This document shows, one piece after another, positions 9,097 to 22,300 of a DNA stretch of 64,000 nt. Source of the DNA: Ptiloglossa arizonensis (Eukaryota > Arthropoda > Insecta > Hymenoptera > Colletidae); assembly GCF_051014685.1 (NCBI RefSeq), contig NW_027479058.1, positions 124,001 to 188,000 on the forward strand, given 5' to 3'. The notes beneath the pieces were generated by a model. It saw only the letters and a list, made by a program, of their open reading frames with translations, did not search any database and was not told the origin of the DNA. A program made the translations under genes and the position numbers. Position 1 is the first letter of the stretch. The number at the start of each line of letters is the position of its first letter.

Positions 9097-12071
9097 ACTC
9101 AAAATTTTCGCAGTTCTGTTGCTCGAAACGAATAACTAGAACGGGCTAGGGGAAAAGTACGCATACCGTTGTAATCGGGCGAGTTTCTACTTTCTGATGC
9201 AACAGAAATTTTGCGGATTGGTCAATCCGTTCGCGAGATATGGCAGTTTGGAGGTAAGCAACGCTTGAAAAACTTAAAATTTTCGCAGTTCTGTTGCTCG
9301 AAACGAATAACTAGAACTGGCTAGGGGAAAAGTACGCACACCGTTGTAATCGGGCGAGTTTCTACTTTCAGATGCAACAGAAATTTTGCGGATTGGTCAA
9401 TCCGTTCGCAGGATATGGCAGTTTGGAGGTAAGCAACGCTTGAAAAACTCAAAATTTTCGCAGTTCTGTTGCCCGAAACGAATAACTAGAACGGGCTAGG
9501 GGAGAAGTACGCATACCGTTGTAATCGGGCGAGTTTCTACTTTCAGATGCAACAGAAATTTTGCGGATTGGTCAATCCGTTCGCGAGTTATGGCAGTTTG
9601 GAGGTGAGAAACGCTTGAGAAACTCAAAATTTTCGCAGTTCTGATGCTCGAAACGAATAACTAGAACGGCCTACGGGAAAAGTACGCATAGTGTTGTAAT
9701 CGGGCGAGTTTCTACTTTCAGATGCAACAGAAATTTTGCGGATTGGTCAATCCGTTCGCGAGATATGGCAGTTTGGATGTAAGAAACGCTTGAGAAACTC
9801 AAAATTTTCGCAGTTCTGATGCTCGAAACGAATAACTAGATCGGCCTAGGGGAAAAGTACGCATAGTGTTGTAATCGGGCGAGTTTCTACTTTCAGATGC
9901 AACAGAAATTTTGCGGATTGGTCAATCCGTTCGCGAGATATGGCAGTTTGGAGGTAAGCAACGCTTGAAAAACTCAAAATTTTCGCAGTTCTGTTGCTCG
10001 AAACGAATAACTAGAACTGGCTAGGGGAAAAGTACGCATACCGTTGTAATCGGGCGAGTTTCTACTTTCTAATGCAACAGAAATTTTGCGGATTGGTCAA
10101 TCCGTTCGCGAGATATGGCAGTTTGGAGGTAAGCAACGCTTGAAAAACTTAAAATTTTCGCAGTTCTGTTGCTCGAAACGAATAACTAGAACTGGCTAGG
10201 GGAAAAGTACGCACACCGTTGTAATCGGGCGAGTTTCTACTTTCAGATGCAACAGAAATTTTGCGGATTGGTCAATCCGTTCGCAGGATATGGCAGTTTG
10301 GAGGTAAGCAACGCTTGAAAAACTCAAAATTTTCGCAGTTCTGTTGCCCGAAACGAATAACTAGAACGGGCTAGGGGAGAAGTACGCATACCGTTGTAAT
10401 CGGGCGAGTTTCTACTTTCAGATGCAACAGAAATTTTGCGGATTGGTCAATCCGTTCGCGAGTTATGGCAGTTTGGAGGTAAGAAACGCTTGAGAAACTC
10501 AAAATTTTCGCAGTTCTGATGCTCGAAACGAATAACTAGAACGGCCTACGGGAAAAGTACGCATAGTGTTGTAATCGGGCGAGTTTCTACTTTCAGATGC
10601 AACAGAAATTTTGCGGATTGGTCAATCCGTTCGCGAGATATGGCAGTTTGGATGTAAGAAACGCTTGAGAAACTCAAAATTTTCGCAGTTCTGATGCTCG
10701 AAACGAATAACTAGGACGGCCTAGGGGAAAAGTACGCATAGCGTTGTAGTCGGGGGAGTTTCTACTTTCAGATGCAACAGAAATTTTGCGGATTGGTCAA
10801 TCCGTTCGCGAGATATGGCAGTTTGGAGGTAAGAAACGCTCGAGAAACTCAAAATTTTCGCAGTTCTGATGCTCGAAACGAATAACTAGAACGGCCTAGG
10901 GGAAAAGTACGCATAGTGTTGTAATCGGGCGAGTTTCTACTTTCAGATGCAACAGAAATTTTGCGGATTGGTCAATCCGTTCGCGAGATATGGCAGTTTG
11001 GAGGTAAGCAACGCTTGAAAAACTCAAAATTTTCGCAGTTCTGTTGCTCGAAACGAATAACTAGAACGGGCTAGGGGAAAAGTACGCATACCGTTGTAAT
11101 CGGGCGAGTTTCTACTTTCTAATGCAACAGAAATTTTGCGGATTGGTCAATCCGTTCGCGAGATATGGCAGTTTGGAGGTAAGCAACGTTTGAAAAACTT
11201 AAAATTTTCGCAGTTCTGTTGCTCGAAACGAATAACTAGAACTGGCTAGGGGAAAAGTACGCACACCGTTGTAATCGGGCGAGTTTCTACTTTCAGATGC
11301 AACAGAAATTTTGCGGATTGGTCAATCCGTTCGCAGGATATGGCAGTTTGGAGGTAAGCAACGCTTGAAAAACTCAAAATTTTCGCAGTTCTGTTGCCCG
11401 AAACGAATAACTAGAACGGGCTAGGGGAGAAGTACGCATACCGTTGTAATCGGGCGAGTTTCTACTTTCAGATGCAACAGAAATTTTGCGGATTGGTCAA
11501 TCCGTTCGCGAGTTATGGCAGTTTGGAGGTAAGAAACGCTTGAGAAACTCAAAATTTTCGCAGTTCTGATGCTCGAAACGAATAACTAGAACGGCCTACG
11601 GGAAAAGTACGCATAGTGTTGTAATCGGGCGAGTTTCTACTTTCAGATGCAACAGAAATTTTGCGGATTGGTCAATCCGTTCGCGAGATATGGCAGTTTG
11701 GATGTAAGAAACGCTTGAGAAACTCAAAATTTTCGCAGTTCTGATGCTCGAAACGAATAACTAGGACGGCCTAGGGGAAAAGTACGCATAGCGTTGTAGT
11801 CGGGGGAGTTTCTACTTTCAGATGCAACAGAAATTTTGCGGATTGGTCAATCCGTTCGCGAGATATGGCAGTTTGGAGGTAAGAAACGCTCGAGAAACTC
11901 AAAATTTTCGCAGTTCTGATGCTCGAAACGAATAACTAGAACGGCCTAGGGGAAAAGTACGCATAGTGTTGTAATCGGGCGAGTTTCTACTTTCAGATGC
12001 AACAGAAATTTTGCGGATTGGTCAATCCGTTCGCGAGATATGGCAGTTTGGAGGTAAGAAACGCTCGAGAA
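8397..12071 (+). repeat. 6-mer higher-order repeat (1,050 bp) with one 5-mer copy
   Basis: Six monomer types repeat in the order a (GTTGCCC, GGGGAGAAG, GAGTTATGG), b (CCTACGGG, GGATGTAAG), c (AGGACGG, TGTAGTCGGGGG), d (ATAGTG, GGAGGTAAGCAACG), e (TTTCTGATG or TTTCTAATG), f (CTTAAAATTTTCG, ACTGGCTAGG, CGCAGGATATGG). Copies run 8397-9446, 9447-10321, 10322-11371 and a partial a-b-c-d from 11372. The second copy is 875 bp because c is missing: its unit at 9797 has a c-like position but a d-like body (AGATCGGCC). A preceding e-f pair at 8047-8396 and an a-b-c-d set at 6472-7171 belong to the same family. Confidence 0.9.
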
Positions 12072-12311
12072 ACTCAAAATTTTCGCAGTTCTGATGCTCG
12101 ACAAGCATAACTAGAACGGCCTAGGGGAAAAGTACCCACACCGTTGTAATCGGGCGAGTTTCTACTTTCAGATGCAACAGAAATTTTGCGGATTCGTCAA
12201 TCCGTTCGCGAGATATGGCAGTTTGGAGGTAAGAAACGCTCGAGAAACTCAAAACTTTCGCAGTTCTGATGCTCGACAAGCATAACTAGAACGGCCTAGG
12301 GGAAAAGTACG

Positions 12312-14658
12312 AACACCGTTGTAATCGGGCGAGTTTCTACTTTCAGATGCAACAGAAATTTTGCGGATTGGTCAATCCGTTCGCGAGATATGGCAGTTTG
12401 GATGTAAGAAACGCTCGAGAAACTCAAAATTTTCCAGTTCTGATGCTCGAAACGAATAACTAGAACGGCCTAGGGGAAAAGTACGCCCACCGTTGTAATC
12501 GGGCGAGTTTCTACTTTCAGATGCAACAGAAATTTTGAGGATTGGACAATCCGTTCGCGAGATATGGCAGTTTGGGGGTAAGCAACGCTTGAAAAACTCA
12601 AAATTTTCGCAGTTCTGTTGCCCGAAACGAATAACTAGAACGGGCTAGGGGAAAAGTACGCATACCGTTGTAATCGGGCGAGTTTCTACTTTCAGATGCA
12701 ACAGAAATTTTGCGGATTGGTCAATCCGTTCGCGAGTTATGGCAGTTTGGAGGTAAGAAACGCTTGAGAAACTCAAAATTTTCGCAGTTCTGATGCTCGA
12801 AACGAATAACTAGAACGGCTTACGGGAAAAGTACGCATAGTGTTGTAATCGGGCGAGTTTCTACTTTCAGATGCAACAGAAATTTTGCGGATTGGTCAAT
12901 CCGTTCGCGAGATATGGCAGTTTGGAAGTAAGAAACGCTTGAGAAACTCAAAATTTTCGCAGTTCTGATGCTCGAAACGAATAACTAGGACGGCCTAGGG
13001 GAAAAGTACGCATAGTGTTGTAGTCGGGGGAGTTTCTACTTTCAGATGCAACAGAAATTTTGCGGATTGGTCAATCCGTTCGCGAGATATGGCAGTTTGG
13101 AGGTAAGAAACGCTCGAGAAACTCAAAATTTTCGCAGTTCTGATGCTCGACAAGCATAACTAGAACGGCCTAGGGGAAAAGTACGCAAAGTGTTGTAGTC
13201 GGGGGAGTTTCTACTTTCAGATGCAACAGAAATTTTGCGGATTGGTCAATCCGTTCGCGAGATATGGCAGTTTGGAGGTAAGCAACGCTTGAAAAACTCA
13301 AAATTTTCGCAGTTCTGTTGCCCGAAACGAATAACTAGAACGGGCTAGGGGAAAAGTACGCATACCGTTGTAATCGGCGAGTTTCTACTTTCAGATGCAA
13401 CAGAAATTTTGCGGAATGGTCAATCCGTTCGCGAGATATGGCAGTTTGGAGGTAAGAAACGCTCGAGAAACTCAAAATTTTCGCAGTTCTGATGCTCGAC
13501 AAGCATAACTAGAACGGCCTAGGGGAAAAGTACGCAAAGTGTTGTAGTCGGGGGAGTTTCTACTTTCAGATGCAACAGAAATTTTGCGGATTGGTCAATC
13601 CGTTCGCGAGATATGGCAGTTTGGAGGTAAGCAACGCTTGAAAAACTCAAAATTTTCGCAGTTCTGATGCTCGACAAGCATAACTAGAACGGCCTAGGGG
13701 AAAAGTACGCACACCGTTGTAATCGGGCGAGTTTCTACTTTCAGATGCAACAGAAATTTTGCGGATTGGTCAATCCGTTCGCGAGATATGGCAGTTTGGA
13801 TGTAAGAAACGCTCGAGAAACTCAAAATTTTCCAGTTCTGATGCTCGAAACGAATAACTAGAACGGCCTAGGGGAAAAGTACGCCCACCGTTGTAATCGG
13901 GCGAGTTTCTACTTTCAGATGCAACAGAAATTTTGAGGATTGGTCAATCCGTTCGCGAGATATGGCAGTTTGGGGGTAAGCAACGCTTGAAAAACTCAAA
14001 ATTTTCGCAGTTCTGTTGCCCGAAACGAATAACTAGAACGGGCTAGGGGAAAAGTACGCATACCGTTGTAATCGGGCGAGTTTCTACTTTCAGATGCAAC
14101 AGAAATTTTGCGGATTGGTCAATCCGTTCGCGAGTTATGGCAGTTTGGAGGTAAGAAACGCTTGAGAAACTCAAAATTTTCGCAGTTCTGATGCTCGAAA
14201 CGAATAACTAGAACGGCTTACGGGAAAAGTACGCATAGTGTTGTAATCGGGCGAGTTTCTACTTTCAGATGCAACAGAAATTTTGCGGATTGGTCAATCC
14301 GTTCGCGAGATATGGCAGTTTGGAAGTAAGAAACGCTTGAGAAACTCAAAATTTTCGCAGTTCTGATGCTCGAAACGAATAACTAGGACGGCCTAGGGGA
14401 AAAGTACGCATAGTGTTGTAGTCGGGGGAGTTTCTACTTTCAGATGCAACAGAAATTTTGCGGATTGGTCAATCCGTTCGCGAGATATGGCAGTTTGGAG
14501 GTAAGAAACGCTCGAGAAACTCAAAATTTTCGCAGTTCTGATGCTCGACAAGCATAACTAGAACGGCCTAGGGGAAAAGTACGCAAAGTGTTGTAGTCGG
14601 GGGAGTTTCTACTTTCAGATGCAACAGAAATTTTGCGGATTGGTCAATCCGTTCGCGA
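12312..14658 (+). repeat. 8-mer offset duplication (1,398 bp)
   Basis: The block 12312-13260 returns at 13710-14658, marked by the TTTTCCAG one-base deletion, CGCCCACCG, TTTTGAGG, TTTGGGGGTAAG, CGGCTTACGGG, AGGACGG and CGCAAAGTG. Between the copies, two monomers carrying CGCAAAGTGTTGTAG (13184 and 13533) sit 349 bp apart, a small dimer duplication that includes a 174-bp unit. The TTTGAGG variant would place a stop in the frame discussed for the splice-like segment. Confidence 0.85.
12422..12595 (+). repeat. 174-bp monomer subfamily (TTTTCCAG deletion)
   Basis: TTTTCGCAG at the front of the unit is reduced to TTTTCCAG, losing one base and one CpG. Linked changes are CGCCCACCG and TTTTGAGG. 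Further copies have the mark at about 13829, 16628 and 21001. The spacings between copies (1,398, 2,799 and 4,373 bp) match the duplication periods of the surrounding blocks, so the four copies come from one mutation spread by segmental copying. Confidence 0.88.
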
Positions 14659-16333
14659 GTTATGGCAGTTTGGAGGTAAGAAACGCTTGAGAAACTCAAA
14701 ATTTTCGCAGTTCTGATGCTCGAAACGAATAACTAGAACGGCCTACGGGAAAAGTACGCATAGTGTTGTAATCGGGCGAGTTTCTACTTTCAGATGCAAC
14801 AGAAATTTTGCGGATTGGTCAATCCGTTCGCGAGATATGGCAGTTTGGATGTAAGAAACGCTTGAGAAACTCAAAATTTTCGCAGTTCTGATGCTCGAAA
14901 CGAATAACTAGGACGGCCTAGGGGAAAAGTACGCATAGCGTTGTAGTCGGGGGAGTTTCTACTTTCAGATGCAACAGAAATTTTGCGGATTGGTCAATCC
15001 GTTCGCGAGATATGGCAGTTTGGAGGTAAGAAACGCTCGAGAAACTCAAAATTTTCGCAGTTCTGATGCTCGAAACGAATAACTAGAACGGCCTAGGGGA
15101 AAAGTACGCATAGTGTTGTAATCGGGCGAGTTTCTACTTTCAGATGCAACAGAAATTTTGCGGATTGGTCAATCCGTTCGCGAGATATGGCAGTTTGGAG
15201 GTAAGCAACGCTTGAAAAACTCAAAATTTTCGCAGTTCTGTTGCTCGAAACGAATAACTAGAACGGGCTAGGGGAAAAGTACGCATACCGTTGTAATCGG
15301 GCGAGTTTCTACTTTCTAATGCAACAGAAATTTTGCGGATTGGTCAATCCGTTCGCGAGATATGGCAGTTTGGAGGTAAGCAACGCTTGAAAAACTTAAA
15401 ATTTTCGCAGTTCTGTTGCTCGAAACGAATAACTAGAACTGGCTAGGGGAAAAGTACGCACACCGTTGTAATCGGGCGAGTTTCTACTTTCAGATGCAAC
15501 AGAAATTTTGCGGATTGGTCAATCCGTTCGCAGGATATGGCAGTTTGGAGGTAAGCAACGCTTGAAAAACTCAAAATTTTCGCAGTTCTGTTGCCCGAAA
15601 CGGATAACTAGAACGGGCTAGGGGAGAAGTACGCATACCGTTGTAATCGGGCGAGTTTCTACTTTCAGATGCAACAGAAATTTTGCGGATTGGTCAATCC
15701 GTTCGCGAGTTATGGCAGTTTGGAGGTAAGAAACGCTTGAGAAACTCAAAATTTTCGCAGTTCTGATGCTCGAAACGAATAACTAGAACGGCCTACGGGA
15801 AAAGTACGCATAGTGTTGTAATCGGGCGAGTTTCTACTTTCAGATGCAACAGAAATTTTGCGGATTGGTCAATCCGTTCGCGAGATATGGCAGTTTGGAT
15901 GTAAGAAACGCTTGAGAAACTCAAAATTTTCGCAGTTCTGATGCTCGAAACGAATAACTAGGACGGCCTAGGGGAAAAGTACGCATAGCGTTGTAGTCGG
16001 GGGAGTTTCTACTTTCAGATGCAACAGAAATTTTGCGGATTGGTCAATCCGTTCGCGAGATATGGCAGTTTGGAGGTAAGAAACGCTCGAGAAACTCAAA
16101 ATTTTCGCAGTTCTGATGCTCGAAACGAATAACTAGAACGGCCTAGGGGAAAAGTACGCATAGTGTTGTAATCGGGCGAGTTTCTACTTTCAGATGCAAC
16201 AGAAATTTTGCGGATTGGTCAATCCGTTCGCGAGATATGGCAGTTTGGAGGTAAGAAACGCTCGAGAAACTCAAAATTTTCGCAGTTCTGATGCTCGACA
16301 AGCATAACTAGAACGGCCTAGGGGAAAAGTACC

Positions 16334-19300
16334 CACACCGTTGTAATCGGGCGAGTTTCTACTTTCAGATGCAACAGAAATTTTGCGGATTGGTCAATCC
16401 GTTCGCGAGATATGGCAGTTTGGAGGTAAGAAACGCTCGAGAAACTCAAAACTTTCGCAGTTCTGATGCTCGACAAGCATAACTAGAACGGCCTAGGGGA
16501 AAAGTACGAACACCGTTGTAATCGGGCGAGTTTCTACTTTCAGATGCAACAGAAATTTTGCGGATTGGTCAATCCGTTCGCGAGATATGGCAGTTTGGAT
16601 GTAAGAAACGCTCGAGAAACTCAAAATTTTCCAGTTCTGATGCTCGAAACGAATAACTAGAACGGCCTAGGGGAAAAGTACGCCCACCGTTGTAATCGGG
16701 CGAGTTTCTACTTTCAGATGCAACAGAAATTTTGAGGATTGGTCAATCCGTTCGCGAGATATGGCAGTTTGGGGGTAAGCAACGCTTGAAAAACTCAAAA
16801 TTTTCGCAGTTCTGATGCTCGACAAGCATAACTAGAACGGCCTAGGGGAAAAGTACGCATACCGTTGTAATCGGGCGAGTTTCTACTTTCAGATGCAACA
16901 GAAATTTTGCGGATTGGTCAATCCGTTCGCGAGTTATGGCAGTTTGGAGGTAAGAAACGCTTGAGAAACTCAAAATTTTCGCAGTTCTGATGCTCGAAAC
17001 GAATAACTAGAACGGCTTACGGGAAAAGTACGCATAGTGTTGTAATCGGGCGAGTTTCTACTTTCAGATGCAACAGAAATTTTGCGGATTGTTCAATCCG
17101 TTCGCGAGATATGGCAGTTTGGAAGTAAGAAACGCTTGAGAAACTCAAAATTTTCGCAGTTCTGATGCTCGAAACGAATAACTAGGACGGCCTAGGGGAA
17201 AAGTACGCATAGTGTTGTAGTCGGGGGAGTTTCTACTTTCAGATGCAACAGAAATTTTGCGGATTGGTCAATCCGTTCGCGAGATATGGCAGTTTGGAGG
17301 TAAGAAACGCTCGAGAAACTCAAAATTTTCGCAGTTCTGATGCTCGACAAGCATAACTAGAACGGCCTAGGGGAAAAGTACGCAAAGTGTTGTAGTCGGG
17401 GGAGTTTCTACTTTCAGATGCAACAGAAATTTTGCGGATTGGTCAATCCGTTCGCGAGATATGGCAGTTTGGAGGTAAGCAACGCTTGAAAAACTCAAAA
17501 TTTTCGCAGTTCTGTTGCCCGAAACGAATAACTAGAACGGGCTAGGGGAAAAGTACGCATACCGTTGTAATCGGCGAGTTTCTACTTTCAGATGCAACAG
17601 AAATTTTGCGGAATGGTCAATCCGTTCGCGAGATATGGCAGTTTGGAGGTAAGAAACGCTCGAGAAACTCAAAATTTTCGCAGTTCTGATGCTCGACAAG
17701 CATAACTAGAACTGCCTAGGGGAAAAGTACGCACACCGTTGTAATCGGGCGAGTTTCTACTTTCTGATGCAACAGAAATTTTGCGGATTGGTCAATCCGT
17801 TCGCGAGATATGGCAGTTTGGAGGTAAGCAACGCTTGAAAAACTCAAAATTTCCGCAGTTCTGTTGCTCGAAACGAATAACTAGAACGGGCTAGGGGAAA
17901 AGTACGCATACCGTTGTAATCGGGCGAGTTTCTACTTTCTGATGCAAAAGAAATTTTGCGGATTGGTCAATCCGTTCGCGAGATATGGCAGTTTGGAGGT
18001 AAGCAACGCTTGAAAAACTCAAAATTTTCGCAGTTCTGTTGCTCGAAACGAATAACTAGAAGGGGCTAGGGGAAAAGTACGCACACCGTTGTAATCGGGC
18101 GAGTTTCTACTTTCAGATGCAACAGAAATTTTGCGGATTGGTCAATCCGTTCGCGAGATATGGCAGTTTGGAGGTAAGAAACGCTTGAGAAACTCAAAAT
18201 TTTCGCAGTTCTGATGCTCGAAACGAATAACTAGAACGGCCTAGGGGAAAAGTACGCATAGTGTTGTAATCGGGCGAGTTTCTACTTTCAGATGCAACAG
18301 AAATTTTGCGGATTGGTCAATCCGTTCGCGAGTTATGGCAGTTTGGAGGTAAGAAACGCGCCGAGAAACTCAAAATTTTCGCAGTTCTGATGCTCGAAAC
18401 GAATAACTAGAACGGCCTAGGGGAAAAGTACGCACAGTGTTGTAATCGGGCGAGTTTCTACTTTCAGATGCAACAGAAATTTTGCGGATTGATCAATCCG
18501 TTCGCGAGATATGGCAGTTTGGAAGTAAGAAACGCTTGAGAAACTCAAAATTTTCGCAGTTCTGATGCTCGAAACGAATAACTAGAACGGCCTAGGGGAA
18601 AAGTACGCAAAGTGTTGTAGTCGGGGGAGTTTCTACTTTCAGATGCAACAGAAATTTTGCGGATTGGTCAATCCGTTCGCGAGATATGTCAGTTTGGAGG
18701 TAAGAAACGCTCGAGAAACTCAAAATTTTCGCAGTTCTGATGCTCGACAAGCATAACTAGAACGGCCTAGGGGAAAAGTACGCACACCGCTGTAATCGGG
18801 CGAGTTTCTACTTTCACATGCAACAGAAATTTTGCGGATTGGTCAATCCGTTCCCGAGATATGGCAGTTTGCATGTAAGCAACGCTTGAAAAACTCAAAA
18901 TTTTCGCAGTTCTGTTGCTCGAAACGAATAACTAGAACGGGCTAGGGGAAAAGTACGCATACCGTTGTAATCGGGCGAGTTTCTACTTTCAGATGCAACA
19001 GAAATTTTGCGGATTGGTCAATCCGTTCGCGAGATATGGCAGTTTGGAGGTAAGCAACGCTTGAAAAACTCAAAATTTTCGCAGTTCTGTTGCTCGAAAC
19101 GAATAACTAGAACGGGCTAGGGGAAAAGTACGCATACCGTTGTAATCGGGCGAGTTTCTACTTTCAGATGCAACAGAAATTTTGCGGATTGGTCAATCCG
19201 TTCGCGAGATATGGCAGTTTGGAAGTAAGACTCGCTTGAGAAACTCAAAATTTTCGCAGTTCTGATGCTCGAAACGAATAACTAGAACGGCCTAGGGGAA

Positions 19301-22300
19301 AAGTACGCATACCGTTGCAATCGGGCGAGTTTCTACTTTCAGATGCAACAGAAATTTTGCGGATTGGTCAATCCGTTCGCGAGATATGGCAGTTTGGAGG
19401 TAAGAAACGCTTGAGAAACTCAAAATTTTCGCAGTTCTGATGCTCGACAAGCATAACTAGAACGGCCTAAGGGAAAAGTACGCACACCGTTGTAATCGTG
19501 CGAGTTTCTACTTTCAGATGCAACAGAAATTTTGCGGATTGGTCAATCCGTTCGCGAGATATGGCAGTTTGGAGGTAAGCAACGCTTGAAAAACTCAAAA
19601 TTTTCGCAGTTCTGTTGCTCGAAACGAATAACTAGAACGGGCTAGGGGAAAAGTACGCATACCGTTGTAATCGGGCGAGTTTCTACTTTCTGATGCAACA
19701 GAAATTTTGCGGATTGGTCAATCCGTTCGCGAGATATGGCAGTTTGGGAGTAAGCAACGCTTGAAAAACTCAAAATTTTCGCAGTTCTGTTGCTCGAAAC
19801 GAATAACTAGAACGGGCTAGGGGAAAAGTAAGCACACCGTTGTAATCGGGCGAGTTTCTACTTTCAGATGCATCAGAAATTTTGCGGATTGGACAATCCG
19901 TTCGCGAGATGTGGCAGTTTGTAGATGAGAAACGATTGAGAAACTCGAAATTTTCGCAGTTCTGATGCTCGAAACGAATAACTAGAACGGCCTAGGGGAA
20001 AAGTACGCATACCGTTGTAATCGGGCGAGTTTCTACCTTCAGATGCAACAGAAATTTTGCGGATTGGTCAATCCGTTCGCGAGATATGGCAGTTTGGAAG
20101 TAAGACTCGCTTGAGAAACTCAAAATTTTCGCAGTTCTGATGCTCGAAACGAATAACTAGAACGGCCTAGGGGAAAAGTACGCATACCGTTTCAATCGGG
20201 CGAGTTTCTACTTTCAGATGCAACAGAAATTTTGCGGATTGGTCAATCCGTTCGCGAGATATGGCAGTTTGGAGGTAAGAAACGCTCGAGAAACTCAAAA
20301 TTTTCGCAGTTCTGATGCTCGACAAGCATAACTAGAACGGCCTAGGGGAAAAGTACGCAAAGTGTTGTAGTCGGGGGAGTTTCTACTTTCAGATGCAACA
20401 GAAATTTTGCGGATTGGTCAATCCGTTCGCGAGATATGGCAGTTTGGAGGTAAGCAACGCTTGAAAAACTCAAAATTTTCGCAGTTCTGTTGCCCGAAAC
20501 GAATAACTAGAACGGGCTAGGGGAAAAGTACGCATACCGTTGTAATCGGCGAGTTTCTACTTTCAGATGCAACAGAAATTTTGCGGAATGGTCAATCCGT
20601 TCGCGAGATATGGCAGTTTGGAGGTAAGAAACGCTCGAGAAACTCAAAATTTTCGCAGTTCTGATGCTCGACAAGCATAACTAGAACGGCCTAGGGGAAA
20701 AGTACGCACACCGTTGTAATCGGGCGAGTTTCTACTTTCAGATGCAACAGAAATTTTGCGGATTGGTCAATCCGTTCGCGAGATATGGCAGTTTGGAGGT
20801 AAGAAACGCTCGAGAAACTCAAAACTTTCGCAGTTCTGATGCTCGACAAGCATAACTAGAACGGCCTAGGGGAAAAGTACGAACACCGTTGTAATCGGGC
20901 GAGTTTCTACTTTCAGATGCAACAGAAATTTTGCGGATTGGTCAATCCGTTCGCGAGATATGGCAGTTTGGATGTAAGAAACGCTCGAGAAACTCAAAAT
21001 TTTCCAGTTCTGATGCTCGAAACGAATAACTAGAACGGCCTAGGGGAAAAGTACGCCCACCGTTGTAATCGGGCGAGTTTCTACTTTCAGATGCAACAGA
21101 AATTTTGAGGATTGGTCAATCCGTTCGCGAGATATGGCAGTTTGGGGGTAAGCAACGCTTGAAAAACTCAAAATTTTCGCAGTTCTGTTGCCCGAAACGA
21201 ATAACTAGAACGGGCTAGGGGAAAAGTACGCATACCGTTGTAATCGGGCGAGTTTCTACTTTCAGATGCAACAGAAATTTTGCGGATTGGTCAATCCGTT
21301 CGCGAGTTATGGCAGTTTGGAGGTAAGAAACGCTTGAGAAACTCAAAATTTTCGCAGTTCTGATGCTCGAAACGAATAACTAGAACAGCTTACGGGAAAA
21401 GTACGCATAGTGTTGTAATCGGGCGAGTTTCTACTTTCAGATGCAACAGAAATTTTGCGGATTGGTCAATCCGTTCGCGAGATATGGCAGTTTGGAAGTA
21501 AGAAACGCTTGAGAAACTCAAAATTTTCGCAGTTCTGATGCTCGAAACGAATAACTAGGACGGCCTAGGGGAAAAGTACGCATAGTGTTGTAGTCGGGGG
21601 AGTTTCTACTTTCAGATGCAACAGAAATTTTGCGGATTGGTCAATCCGTTCGCGAGATATGGCAGTTTGGAGGTAAGAAACGCTCGAGAAACTCAAAATT
21701 TTCGCAGTTCTGATGCTCGACAAGCATAACTAGAACGGCCTAGGGGAAAAGTACGCAAAGTGTTGTAGTCGGGGGAGTTTCTTCTTTCAGATGCAACAGA
21801 AATTTTGCGGATTGGTCAATCCGTTCGCGAGATATGGCAGTTTGGAGGTAAGCAACGCTTGAAAAACTCAAAATTTTCGCAGTTCTGTTGCCCGAAACGA
21901 ATAACTAGAACGGGCTAGGGGAAAAGTACGCATACCGTTGTAATCGGCGAGTTTCTACTTTCAGATGCAACAGAAATTTTGCGGAATGGTCAATCCGTTC
22001 GCGAGATATGGCAGTTTGGAGGTAAGAAACGCTCGAGAAACTCAAAATTTTCGCAGTTCTGATGCTCGACAAGCATAACTAGAACGGCCTAGGGGAAAAG
22101 TACGCACACCGTTGTAATCGGGCGAGTTTCTACTTTCTGATGCAACAGAAATTTTGCGGATTGGTCAATCCGTTCGCGAGATATGGCAGTTTGGAGGTAA
22201 GCAACGCTTGAAAAACTCAAAATTTCCGCAGTTCTGTTGCTCGAAACGAATAACTAGAACGGGCTAGGGGAAAAGTACGCATACCGTTGTAATCGGGCGA

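Larger units (their letters stand above)
10410..16809 (+). repeat. 24-mer offset duplication (4,197 bp)
   Basis: The block 10410-12612, which includes the end of the 6-mer HOR and the TTTTCCAG unit, returns at 14607-16809. Matching marks: GGGGAGAAG at 11424 and 15621, and TTTCCAGTTC at 12431 and 16628, both 4,197 bp apart. Differences seen include AACGTTTG versus AACGCTTG (near 11189), CGAATAAC versus CGGATAAC (near 15603), GATTCGTC versus GATTGGTC (near 12194) and GGACAAT versus GGTCAAT (near 12545). The offset is 24 units less three one-base deletions. Confidence 0.88.
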
